The translations under genes were made by a program, and so were the position numbers. The notes beneath the pieces were generated by a model that was not told the DNA's origin, did not search any database, and saw nothing but the letters and a program-made list of their open reading frames with translations. Positions 15,885-23,936 of a stretch of 64,000 bases of DNA are shown here, one piece after another. Position 1 is the first letter of the stretch; each line of letters starts with the position of its first letter. The stretch comes from Cellulomonas telluris (GTDB lineage: Bacteria; Actinomycetota; Actinomycetes; Actinomycetales; Cellulomonadaceae), in NCBI RefSeq assembly GCF_004886325.1, contig NZ_QXFN01000001.1, positions 744,001 through 808,000 of the forward strand. The letters run 5' to 3'.

Positions 15885-17774
15885 ATGCGCCGCAGCAGGA
15901 CCCCTGCCCGCCGCGCCGGGATCGCCGCCGCGACCCTGGCCACGTCCGCCCTCGTCGTCGTCCCCGCCACCGGGGCCGTCGCGAACCCCGAGGCGCCCGC
16001 CGGCGCTCCGAAGAACGTCATCGTGCTCATCGGTGACGGCATGGGCTACAACACGGTCGACCTCGCCAGCGCCTACCAGCACGGCACGACGTACCACCAG
16101 GTGGTCGTGAACCCGTCGACGGGTTCCGTCACCCCGGTGCCGGGCACGCCGTCCCAGGTGTTCCAGCAGTTCCCCGTCCAGGTGGGTCAGTCGAACCACT
16201 CCGCGAACGGCCGCGCCGAGTACGACCCGCAGGCCGCGTGGAGCGACTTCGACTGGATCAAGGAGGGCGCGACCGACTCGGCCGCCGCCGCCACGGCGCT
16301 CGCCACGGGCGTCAAGACGAACAACGGCGTGCTGGGCATCGCCCCCGACGGCACGGTGCTCGAGAACCTCACGCAGCGTGCCGACCGGCTCGGCAAGGCG
16401 ACGGGCGTCGTCTCGTCCGTGCCGTTCAGCCACGCGACGCCGGCGGGCTTCGCCGCGCACAACGCGAACCGCAACGACCTGTCCGGCGTCACGCACGAGT
16501 ACCTCGAGGCCGACTACCTCGACGTGGTCATCGGCGCGGGTCACCCGTACTACGACGACAGCCACCGGCTGCTGACGACGCCGAGCTTCGGCTACGTCAC
16601 GCAGTCCGACTGGCAGCGCCTGCAGGACGGGCAGACCGGCTTCACGCTCCTGGAGGAGAAGGACCAGTTCGAGGCGCTCGCCGCCGGCACCGACGTGCCC
16701 GAGCGCGTCTTCGGCGCCGTGCAGGTCGGCTCGACGCTGCAGCAGGGCCGCTCGACGGTCGGCGAGACGCCGTTCGCGGGCGCGATGAACGACGTCCCCG
16801 ACCTGCCGACGCTCACGCAGGGCGCGCTCAACGTGCTCGAGCGCGAGGAGGACGGCTTCTTCGTCATGGTCGAGGGCGGCGCCATCGACTGGGCCGGCCA
16901 CGCGAACTCCGACGTGACGACGATCGAGGAGACCGTCGACTTCAACCGCGCGGTCGACACGGCCGTGCAGTGGGTCGAGGAGAACAGCAGCTGGGACGAG
17001 ACGCTCGTGATCGTCACGTCGGACCACGAGACCGGCTACCTCGCCGGTGCGGGCGCCGACCCGACGTGGACGAGCCTCGTCCCCGGTGCCGCCGAGCAGG
17101 TCGCCGGCCACTCGTGGCACTCGGGCAACCACACCAACCAGCTCGTGCCGGTCTACGCCAAGGGCCCGGGTGCGGACGCGATCGCGGCCCGTGCGACCGG
17201 CACCGACCCGGTGCGCGGCGCCTACCTCGACAACACCGACCTGGCGAACGTCTTCCTCGACGAGCTGTGGGACTACGTGCCCAGCGAGGAGACGGACGGC
17301 ATCGAGGTGACGGCCACGCTGCCCGAGCAGGCCCCGGCCGGCAGCCTCGCGCTGACCGTCGCGGACGACGCGCTCGACCTCGGCGACGCGGAGAACCTCG
17401 GCGACCGGCTGCGGCTGCAGGCCGCGCTGCCCACGGTCGCGGTGACCGACTCCCGCGCCGACGCCGCCGGCTGGTCCGTCTCGGGCCAGGCCACGGACCT
17501 GCTGTCCGACGGTGCGCGGCTGCGCGCCGGCCACCTCGGCTGGGACCCGGTCGTCCTGACGCAGCGCGACGGCGTCGCGGCCGGCGACGAGGTCGAGGGC
17601 GTCCTCGACGGCGGTGCCGGCCTGGCGGCCCCGGCGGCGCTCGCGACGGCGAGCGGCGAGGGCCGCACGGGCTCGACCGAGCTGTCGGCCGACCTGCGCC
17701 TCGACGTCCCCGTCGACGCGAAGGCGGGCACGTACCGCGGCACGGTCACGCTCAGCCTGTTCGCGCAGGACTGA
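15885..17774 (+). CDS. Secreted alkaline phosphatase with a WxL-like C-terminal domain
   Basis: A 629-residue PhoA-superfamily enzyme that releases phosphate from monoesters. It has a signal peptide (RR-rich start, hydrophobic 11-30, cut near AVA-N). Metal-binding DGMG is at 51-54, the nucleophile Ser132 is in TDSAAAA, and IDWAGHAN (~332) and SDHETG (~381) complete the metal sites. From about residue 473 comes a second domain (GSLALTVADDALDLGD, ADAAGWSVSGQA, KAGTYRGTVTLSL) with the layout of WxL-type cell-wall binding domains. The next gene encodes a DUF916-type partner. Ribosome site AGAGGACC. Convergent neighbours are absent; a strong terminator follows. Confidence 0.9.
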   Translation: MRRSRTPARRAGIAAATLATSALVVVPATGAVANPEAPAGAPKNVIVLIGDGMGYNTVDLASAYQHGTTYHQVVVNPSTGSVTPVPGTPSQVFQQFPVQVGQSNHSANGRAEYDPQAAWSDFDWIKEGATDSAAAATALATGVKTNNGVLGIAPDGTVLENLTQRADRLGKATGVVSSVPFSHATPAGFAAHNANRNDLSGVTHEYLEADYLDVVIGAGHPYYDDSHRLLTTPSFGYVTQSDWQRLQDGQTGFTLLEEKDQFEALAAGTDVPERVFGAVQVGSTLQQGRSTVGETPFAGAMNDVPDLPTLTQGALNVLEREEDGFFVMVEGGAIDWAGHANSDVTTIEETVDFNRAVDTAVQWVEENSSWDETLVIVTSDHETGYLAGAGADPTWTSLVPGAAEQVAGHSWHSGNHTNQLVPVYAKGPGADAIAARATGTDPVRGAYLDNTDLANVFLDELWDYVPSEETDGIEVTATLPEQAPAGSLALTVADDALDLGDAENLGDRLRLQAALPTVAVTDSRADAAGWSVSGQATDLLSDGARLRAGHLGWDPVVLTQRDGVAAGDEVEGVLDGGAGLAAPAALATASGEGRTGSTELSADLRLDVPVDAKAGTYRGTVTLSLFAQD

Positions 17775-17781
17775 CCCGCAC

Positions 17782-17819
17782 GGCACCGGTGGCGGGGCGC
17801 CCGTCCCGCCACCGGTGCC
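17782..17819 (+). terminator. Terminator after the phosphatase
   Basis: Perfect 15-base arms (17782-17796 and 17805-17819) around an 8-base loop, eight bases after the stop. It separates the phosphatase from the surface-protein gene and may only partly stop transcription. Confidence 0.8.
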
Positions 17820-17877
17820 ACCGGTGCCCCGCACCCACCTGGCTCCTGCCCGCTGCTCGCTCCCCGGAAGGCCCTCC

Positions 17878-19005
17878 GTGCTCCACCTCCGCACCCGCGC
17901 CGTGCTCGCCCCGGTCCTCGTCGCGCTCGTCGCCGGCCTCGCCGCCGGGCCCGCCGCCGCGGCCTCCGCCGGTCTCGCCGACCCCGACGCGCCGACCGCC
18001 GTGCCGACGCACGACCCCGCGCTCGACGTCGACCGCGGCGGGGTCAGCGACCCGCAGGCCGCGACGACGACGTGGTCGCTCGTCCCCGCGTCCCCGGAGG
18101 GGCCGGACGGACGGGTGTCGCTGCGGCACGAGGTCGACCCCGGCGCCCAGGTCACCGAGCACCTCGCGCTCACGAACCACACGGACGCCCCGCAGACGTT
18201 CGCCCTCGCGGCCGGTGACGGCGTCGTCACGTCCGCCGGCGACTTCGACCTGCCGCCCACGGGCACCGCGCCGCGCGCGGCCGGCGCCTGGCTGGACGTC
18301 CCGGCCGAGGTCGAGGTCGGGCCGCGCGCGACCGTCGTGGTGCCCGTGACGCTGACCGTCCCCGCGGACGCCCGCCCGGGCGACCACCCCGCCGGCGTCG
18401 TCGCGTCGCTGGCCACGGCGGTCGCCGGCGACGACGGCACGAGCGTCGTGCTGGACTCCCGGGTCGGCGTGCGCCTGCACCTGCGCGTGACGGGGGACGT
18501 CGCCGCGGCGCTCGCCGTGACCGACGTCGCCGCCCGCTACGTGCCGTCGTGGAACCCGTTCGCACCCGGCGCCGTCGAGGTGTCGTACGTCGTGGAGAAC
18601 GCGGGCGACGTGCGCCTCGGCGCCGCGTCGTCCGTCGTGGTCGACCCGTGGCTCGGTGGCGCCGCGGAGGCCGTGGGCGACCCCGTCCGGGAGGTGCTGC
18701 CGGGCGGCTCCGTCGCGCGGTCTGTCGTCCTGGAGGGCGTCTGGCCGGGCGTGCGCGCGGGCGTCGACGTGACGGCGGACCCGTCGGTCGTCGGCGAGGA
18801 CGTCGTGCCCGTGGACCCCGCGGCGGCCGCCGCGTCCGCGACGGTGTGGACGCCGCCGCTCGCGCAGGCCGGTCTCGTCCTCGTCCTGCTCGCGCTCGTG
18901 CTGGGCGTGCGGGCCGCACGCCGCCGGGCCGCGGCGCGCATGGAGACGGCGGTCGCGCGGGCCCGCAGCGAGGCCCTCGCGGCGGCCGGCGCGACGACCG
19001 GCTGA
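17878..19005 (+). CDS. DUF916/WxL-interacting-like surface protein
   Basis: A 375-residue exported, membrane-anchored protein: signal peptide ending at AAAASA (~residue 24), an extracellular part of two Ig-like beta domains (WSLVPASPEGPDGRVSLRHE, EHLALTNHTDAPQTFALAAG, later VSYVVENAGDVRLGA), and a C-terminal helix AQAGLVLVLLALVLGV followed by an Arg-rich cytoplasmic tail. This is the layout of DUF916 (WxL-interacting protein) family members, which hold WxL-domain proteins and peptidoglycan at the surface. The gene just upstream encodes a phosphatase with a WxL-like tail, so it is its probable partner. GTG start with GGAAGG eight bases upstream. Confidence 0.8.
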   Translation: MLHLRTRAVLAPVLVALVAGLAAGPAAAASAGLADPDAPTAVPTHDPALDVDRGGVSDPQAATTTWSLVPASPEGPDGRVSLRHEVDPGAQVTEHLALTNHTDAPQTFALAAGDGVVTSAGDFDLPPTGTAPRAAGAWLDVPAEVEVGPRATVVVPVTLTVPADARPGDHPAGVVASLATAVAGDDGTSVVLDSRVGVRLHLRVTGDVAAALAVTDVAARYVPSWNPFAPGAVEVSYVVENAGDVRLGAASSVVVDPWLGGAAEAVGDPVREVLPGGSVARSVVLEGVWPGVRAGVDVTADPSVVGEDVVPVDPAAAAASATVWTPPLAQAGLVLVLLALVLGVRAARRRAAARMETAVARARSEALAAAGATTG

Positions 19006-19065
19006 CGCTCCCCGGACGGGCCCGCACCGGGCACCCGTGTCGGGGGCGTGTGGTGGGCTGTCCCC

Positions 19066-19881
19066 GTGGCGCGGGTGAGCGGGCAGGGGATGCGGAGCGG
19101 CCTGCCGGTGTGGCGCGTCGAGGCGGGCGGGACGGACCTGGACGCGGCCGCGGACCTGGTCCCCGGCGAGGACGTCGGCCGCGGACCCGCCCTCGACCGC
19201 GACCTCGAGCCCGGGACGGCCGACGACTGGTACCACCGCGTCCCGGCGGTCGGGCAGATCCTCGCCGAAGGGTGGGACCTGTCCGCCGCCACCGTGCTCG
19301 TGGGCGAGAACGGCGCCGGCAAGTCGACCGTCGTCGAGGCCGTCGCCGCCGCCTACGGCATGGGCCCCGAGGGCGGCTCCCGCGGCTCGCGGCACCGCAC
19401 CCGGCGCACCGAGTCCGGCCTCGCCCGCGAGCTGCGGCTGCTGCGGGGGGTCGGCGCCGGCCGGCGCGGGTTCTTCCTGCGCGCCGAGACGATGCACTCC
19501 TTCTACACGTACCTCGAGGAGAACCCGGGCGGGACGGACCCGGCGTTCCACGAGATGTCGCACGGGGAGTCGTTCCTCGCCCTGATCGGCGACCGCATGA
19601 TGTACCCCGGCCTGTACGTCCTGGACGAGCCCGAGTCGGCCCTGTCGTTCACCGGCTGCCTCGCGCTGCTGCAGCACCTGCACGACCTCGTCCGCAACGG
19701 CTCGCAGGTGCTCCTGTCCACGCACTCGCCGCTGCTCGCTGCACTGCCCGGGGCCGCGATCTGGGAGGTCGGGGAGTGGGGCCTGCGCCGCAGCGAGTGG
19801 GCGGACCTCGACCTCGTGCAGCGCTGGCGCGGTTTCCTCGACGACCCCCGCCGCTACCTCCGGCACGTGCTGGACGACTGA
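19066..19881 (+). CDS. Stand-alone AAA ATPase (SMC/OLD-like)
   Basis: A 271-residue ABC-type AAA ATPase. Walker A GENGAGKS is at 80-87, the signature-like segment EMSHGESFLALI replaces LSGGQ, Walker B is GLYVLDEPES, and the switch His lies in LLSTHSPLLAALPG. There is no TOPRIM or nuclease domain and no membrane part, unlike complete OLD proteins. Such lone ATPases (AAA_15/21 type, YbjD-like) are uncharacterised; some belong to defence modules. Start uncertain: GTG 19066 or ATG 19090. It stands alone between the surface protein and a membrane protein. Confidence 0.8.
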   Translation: MARVSGQGMRSGLPVWRVEAGGTDLDAAADLVPGEDVGRGPALDRDLEPGTADDWYHRVPAVGQILAEGWDLSAATVLVGENGAGKSTVVEAVAAAYGMGPEGGSRGSRHRTRRTESGLARELRLLRGVGAGRRGFFLRAETMHSFYTYLEENPGGTDPAFHEMSHGESFLALIGDRMMYPGLYVLDEPESALSFTGCLALLQHLHDLVRNGSQVLLSTHSPLLAALPGAAIWEVGEWGLRRSEWADLDLVQRWRGFLDDPRRYLRHVLDD

Positions 19882-19915
19882 CCGGCCCGACCCGGACGAA
19901 CCGGGCGCGAGTGGG

Positions 19916-19921
19916 TAGCGT
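19916..19921 (+). promoter_or_regulatory. -10 box of a probable leaderless promoter
   Basis: TAGCGT, eight bases before the ATG at 19930. Confidence 0.45.
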
Positions 19922-19929
19922 GGGGACGC

Positions 19930-21123
19930 ATGGACCAGACCACCCCTCCCACCGGCGCCCAGCCGTACGTGCACCCGGAGCCGTGGGCCGACGAGCAGTG
20001 GCGTGCCCCGCTCCTCGGCTCGGCGATCGCCCTGCTGACGCTCCCCGCCGCCGCGAGCGTGCTCGTCGGGCTGCTCGTGCTCGCCGTCCAGGGGCGCGCC
20101 ACGTGGCTGCTGGTCGCGCTGTCGGCCCTGGTGACCGCCGCGATCGGCGCCTACGCCGCGGCCATCGCGTTCCGCCGCCGCGACCGGCGTCCCGTCCGCC
20201 TGCTCGCCGCGATCGCCGCGGCGTGGGGAGTCGTCACGATCGTCGCGGGCGTCGTCGTGGGGCTCGAGCTCGAGAGCTCCGAGCGCGTCGCCCTCGCGGT
20301 CATGCTGGTGGTCGGTGGCGCGTGGACCGCGCTGTTCGGCCTGCTCCTCGGCGTCGCGTGGTGGCTCCTGCCGCCGGGTGCGTCCGACGCGCGTCCGTCG
20401 GGACGCGACGACGACGACTCGCCCGTCGCGTCCGCCGACGAGCCCGCCGCGGCGGCGTCCGCCGCGACCGGCTCCCCCGCGACCGCATCCGGCGCCACCA
20501 CGACCGCCGCCGCGGGGCGCTCGACCCGCCGGGCCCCCGGCGTGACGTCCCCGGGGCCGGCGACCACGCCCGACGCGCCCGCCACCGGTGCGCAGGCCAC
20601 CGGTGCGCAGGCCGACGCCGACGACGCCGCGCTCGCCGAGTGGCCCGAGTGGGGCGCACCCGGTGCGCCCCGCGGCCCCGCCGGCGGCGAGGCCGGGACG
20701 GGCCCGGCGCCCGCCGACGTCGACCCCGTCGCGTCCGCCCTCGCACGCGCACCGGAGCCCGCACCGGCGCCGCAGCCCGCACCCGCGCCGCAGCCCGCAT
20801 CGGCACCGCAGCAGGCACCGGCACCTCAGCAGTCACCGGCACACCAGCCCGCGCCCGCCGAGCCGGCCCCGCCCCGAGCCCCGGGCCGCACGGCGTCCTC
20901 GGCGACCCCGCCGCCGTCGTCCGCGGACGACACGATGGTCGTCGCGGGCCCTCTCCTGGACGACGACGACCTCGACGAGCCGCAGGCGCCCGCGCCCGAG
21001 CGGCGCAGCGTCACCTCGACCCCCGTCCGCGGTCGCCGCGGGCCCGACCCGTCCCAGCGGCGCTCCGGCCGCGCACCCGAGGCGGGCCCGCCGACGCAGC
21101 GGCTCCCGCACGTCGACCGCTGA
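19930..21123 (+). CDS. Membrane protein with a long Pro/Ala-rich tail
   Basis: A 397-residue protein. Four membrane helices lie within residues 28-155 (the last is FGLLLGVAWWLLPP), followed by about 240 residues of low-complexity Ala/Pro/Asp with a run of near-identical APAPQP units (~residues 275-315) and ending in a basic stretch. The tail is probably cytoplasmic and disordered. I recognise no family; similar proteins in relatives are annotated only as hypothetical. The ATG follows a TAGCGT box by eight bases. Confidence 0.7.
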   Translation: MDQTTPPTGAQPYVHPEPWADEQWRAPLLGSAIALLTLPAAASVLVGLLVLAVQGRATWLLVALSALVTAAIGAYAAAIAFRRRDRRPVRLLAAIAAAWGVVTIVAGVVVGLELESSERVALAVMLVVGGAWTALFGLLLGVAWWLLPPGASDARPSGRDDDDSPVASADEPAAAASAATGSPATASGATTTAAAGRSTRRAPGVTSPGPATTPDAPATGAQATGAQADADDAALAEWPEWGAPGAPRGPAGGEAGTGPAPADVDPVASALARAPEPAPAPQPAPAPQPASAPQQAPAPQQSPAHQPAPAEPAPPRAPGRTASSATPPPSSADDTMVVAGPLLDDDDLDEPQAPAPERRSVTSTPVRGRRGPDPSQRRSGRAPEAGPPTQRLPHVDR

Positions 21124-21371
21124 CGCGGTCCCCCGCGCCCGCGGGCCCGGCCTGGCCACGGCGCCCGGGGGTCCGGCACCCTTCCCGCGCGCGTACGCCC
21201 CGTGTACGCACACCGGGCGTACGCCTGCGGCGGACCTGCCGGCACCCCGGGCCGGCGCGCGCCTCGTCCCGCGTCCCGCCGCCCGCGGCCGGACTGCGGC
21301 CACCCCGACCGACGCGCCCTGCGGCGCAGGCGGTGGAGCTGGGGGCGGTCCGTCGTTCGCCGCGTCTGCGT

Positions 21372-21377
21372 TAGGCT
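21372..21377 (+). promoter_or_regulatory. -10 box of the SRP RNA gene
   Basis: TAGGCT, placing transcription start at about 21384, the 5' end of the RNA. Confidence 0.6.
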
Positions 21378-21383
21378 GTGGTC

Positions 21384-21474
21384 AGACCCCTCGTGCGGCG
21401 TCATCTCGCTGAACCCCCCCAGGGCCGGAAGGCAGCAAGGGCAGGCGAGCTCTGGCGGGTGTGCGGGGGGTCCT
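21384..21474 (+). ncRNA. ffs: Signal recognition particle RNA (4.5S type)
   Basis: The conserved apical part is unmistakable: GGCCGGAAGGCAGCAAGGGC with the GGAA tetraloop and the asymmetric loop that bind Ffh. The 5' GACCCC and 3' GGGGTC ends pair to close a ~90-base hairpin of the short bacterial type. It guides ribosomes making membrane and secreted proteins to the Sec machinery. As in many actinobacteria it precedes dnaX, although an ABC pair lies between them here. Ends are approximate. Confidence 0.93.
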
Positions 21475-21635
21475 CGCATGTCCGGGCACCGACCGTCGCC
21501 GTGCGGGTGCAGGGCGACCGCGGCGCCGTCGTCCCCGCGTCCACCCCCGGGTCCGCCCCCGGTCGGACGAACCGGCCCGGCCGTCGAGACCTCGGACCCA
21601 CGACGCGCCCCGGGGACGCGGCGCAGGATCGTCGT

Positions 21636-22475
21636 ATGGCCCCTGCGACGCCCCCTCCCACCCCGCCCGCCGCCACGCCGCCGGCTCCCGGCGCGCTGCC
21701 GGGCACCGGCCCGGGCACGTCCGCCTGGACGTCCGACGTGCCGCGCCTGGCGGCCCGCGGCCTCGTCAAGCGCTTCGGGGACACCACGGCGCTCGCGGGC
21801 GTGGACGTCGCGATCCCCGACGGCGGGTCCCTCGCGGTCATGGGCCCGTCCGGGTCCGGCAAGTCGACGCTCCTGCACTGCCTCGCGGGCATCCACACCC
21901 CCGACGCGGGCGTCGTCGCGCTGCAGGGCCGCGAGATCCAGGGGCTGTCGGAGAAGGAGCGGTCGCTGCTGCGGCGCAGCCGGTACGGGTTCGTGTTCCA
22001 GTTCGGGCAGCTGCTGTCGGAGCTGTCGGCACTCGAGAACGTGGCGCTGCCGGCGATGCTCACGGGGGCGTCCCGGGTCGAGGCGGAGACGGCCGCGCAG
22101 CAGTGGCTCGCGGCGCTCGGCCTCGCGGGCACGGAGGGGCGGCGGCCCGGTGAGCTCTCCGGGGGTCAGGCGCAGCGCGTCGCGGTCGCCCGGGCGCTCA
22201 TCACGCGCCCCGCCGTCGTCTTCGCCGACGAGCCCACCGGCTCGCTCGACCAGAGCACCGGCCACGACGTCATGCGGGTGCTCGTCGAGTCGACCCGCGC
22301 CGTCGGGGCGTCGCTGGTCGTCGTCACCCACGACGCGCAGGTGGCGGCCTGGTGCGACGCCCGCATCGACATGCTCGACGGCCGGGTCGTGCCGGCGGGC
22401 ACGACGACGGGCGCGGGCGTCGGTCCCCGCGAGGGCGAGCTCGAGGCGATCCGCGCCGCGGCGGTCGGACGATGA
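21636..22475 (+). CDS. FtsX-type ABC exporter ATPase
   Basis: A 279-residue ATPase. After a Pro-rich N-terminal extension (1-35) come Walker A GPSGSGKS (70-77), Q-loop FQFGQLL, signature LSGGQ, Walker B VVFADEPTGSLD and the switch histidine in VVVTHD. It belongs to the MacB/LolD/BceA-like export group. It shares a four-base ATGA overlap with the permease gene. No dedicated regulator or sensor kinase is adjacent, in contrast to the other ABC cassettes in this window. Confidence 0.93.
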   Translation: MAPATPPPTPPAATPPAPGALPGTGPGTSAWTSDVPRLAARGLVKRFGDTTALAGVDVAIPDGGSLAVMGPSGSGKSTLLHCLAGIHTPDAGVVALQGREIQGLSEKERSLLRRSRYGFVFQFGQLLSELSALENVALPAMLTGASRVEAETAAQQWLAALGLAGTEGRRPGELSGGQAQRVAVARALITRPAVVFADEPTGSLDQSTGHDVMRVLVESTRAVGASLVVVTHDAQVAAWCDARIDMLDGRVVPAGTTTGAGVGPREGELEAIRAAAVGR

Positions 22476-23827
22476 ACCCGGTCCTCGCGCTCGCGCCGCG
22501 CCTGCAGCGCGCCGCCGGCCACGACGGGCGTACGACGACGCTGCTCGCGGTGACCGCGTTCGCGGTGTCGACCGCGCTCGCGCTGAGCGTCGTCGGCGGC
22601 CTGCTCGGCTTCGTCGAGCGTGCCGCCCACCCCGCCGACGCGTACCAGCGCGAGTACGGCTCGTTCTACGTCACGCTCGCCACGGCCGCCCTGATCCTGC
22701 TGATCGTCCCCGTCGTGACGCTCGCCGGCGCCGCCGCCCGCCTCGGCGTCGCGCGCCGCGACGCCCGGCTGGCGAACCTGCGCCTGCTCGGTGCGACGCC
22801 GCGCGAGGTGCTGGGACTGACCGTCGTCGAGACGGCGCTGCAGGGGCTCGTCGGGGCCGTCGCGGGGTCCGCGCTGTACGGGCTGCTGCTGCTCGTGTGG
22901 TCGCAGGTGCCGTTCCAGGGGGAGCCGTTCACCGTCGGCGAGCTGTGGGTCGGCGTACCCGTGCTGCTGCTCGCGTGGCTCGCGGTGCCGCTCGTCGCGG
23001 TGGTCAGCGGCATGGTGTCGCTGCGCCGCGTCGTCGTCTCGCCGCTCGGCGTGGCCCAGCGCGTGCAGCGTCCCGGGCTGAAGGCGGTCCGCCTGCTCGT
23101 CGCGCTCGTCGGGCTCGGGGTCTTCATGGCGCTGTCCGCGCTGGGCGGCGCGCTCGGGGCGGCGCTCGTCGCGTTCCTGCTCGGCGGGCTGCTCGTGGCC
23201 TTCGCGACGATGAACGCGGTCGGACCCTGGGTGGTCGGGCGGATCGGCCGCATCCAGCTCAAGCACGCCAAGACCCCCGCGCAGCTGCTCGCCGCGCGGC
23301 GCCTGCTCGACGACCCGCGCGCGGTGTGGCGCGTCGTCGGGGGGCTGGGGCTCGCGTCGTTCGTCGCCGGGTGCCTCGCCGTCGTGCCGGTGATGGCCAC
23401 CGGCGTCGGCAACGACCCGGACATGGTGATGCAGATGTCGGACATCCTCACCGGGGCGCTGCTCACGCTCGGCATCGCGTTCCTCCTGGCTGCCGCGTCC
23501 GCGGGCATCGCGCAGGCCGCGCAGGTGCTGGACCGGCGGCGCGAGTACGCCCTCGCCACCCTCGCGGGCGTCCCCGCCGAGCTGTTCGACGAGGTGCGCC
23601 GCCGCGAGGTGCTCGTGCCCGTCCTCTACGTCTCCGTCGGCTCGGCCGTGGCCGCGCTGGTGATGTTCTTCCCGCTGTTCGGGTACGCCGCGGTCACCGC
23701 ACCGCAGGGGCTGCTCCTGCTCCTGGGGAGCCTGACCGTCGGCACGGCGCTCGTCCTGGGCGCCACCGAGTCGGCCCGCCCGCTGCTGCGGCGCGTGCTC
23801 GCCGACACCGTGGTCCGCGCCGACTGA
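22472..23827 (+). CDS. FtsX-type ABC exporter permease
   Basis: A 451-residue membrane protein with about eight to ten helices. Two FtsX-like units are marked by the coupling-loop motifs RLLGATPREVLGLTVVETAL and TLAGVPAELFDEVRRREVLV. The long central basic segment (RIGRIQLKHAKTPAQLLAARR) is cytoplasmic. It pairs with the ATPase that overlaps it. The substrate is unknown; candidates are peptides, lipids or antibiotics. Confidence 0.9.
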   Translation: MNPVLALAPRLQRAAGHDGRTTTLLAVTAFAVSTALALSVVGGLLGFVERAAHPADAYQREYGSFYVTLATAALILLIVPVVTLAGAAARLGVARRDARLANLRLLGATPREVLGLTVVETALQGLVGAVAGSALYGLLLLVWSQVPFQGEPFTVGELWVGVPVLLLAWLAVPLVAVVSGMVSLRRVVVSPLGVAQRVQRPGLKAVRLLVALVGLGVFMALSALGGALGAALVAFLLGGLLVAFATMNAVGPWVVGRIGRIQLKHAKTPAQLLAARRLLDDPRAVWRVVGGLGLASFVAGCLAVVPVMATGVGNDPDMVMQMSDILTGALLTLGIAFLLAAASAGIAQAAQVLDRRREYALATLAGVPAELFDEVRRREVLVPVLYVSVGSAVAALVMFFPLFGYAAVTAPQGLLLLLGSLTVGTALVLGATESARPLLRRVLADTVVRAD

Positions 23828-23840
23828 CGGGGCGCGGCCC

Positions 23841-23879
23841 GACCGGCACCGGCGCGTGGAGGGCGCGCCGGTGCCGGTC
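23841..23879 (+). terminator. Strong terminator after the ABC pair
   Basis: Perfect 16-base arms (23841-23856 and 23864-23879) around a 7-base loop. It separates the inserted ABC pair from dnaX. Confidence 0.88.
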
Positions 23880-23924
23880 CACACCCCTGACGTCGGCGCT
23901 TGTCGCCCTGTGGGTGGCGCCGCG

Positions 23925-23930
23925 TAGGGT
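23925..23930 (+). promoter_or_regulatory. -10 box of dnaX
   Basis: TAGGGT, six bases before the GTG start of dnaX, so the dnaX message is probably leaderless. Confidence 0.55.
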
Positions 23931-23936
23931 CGGCGC

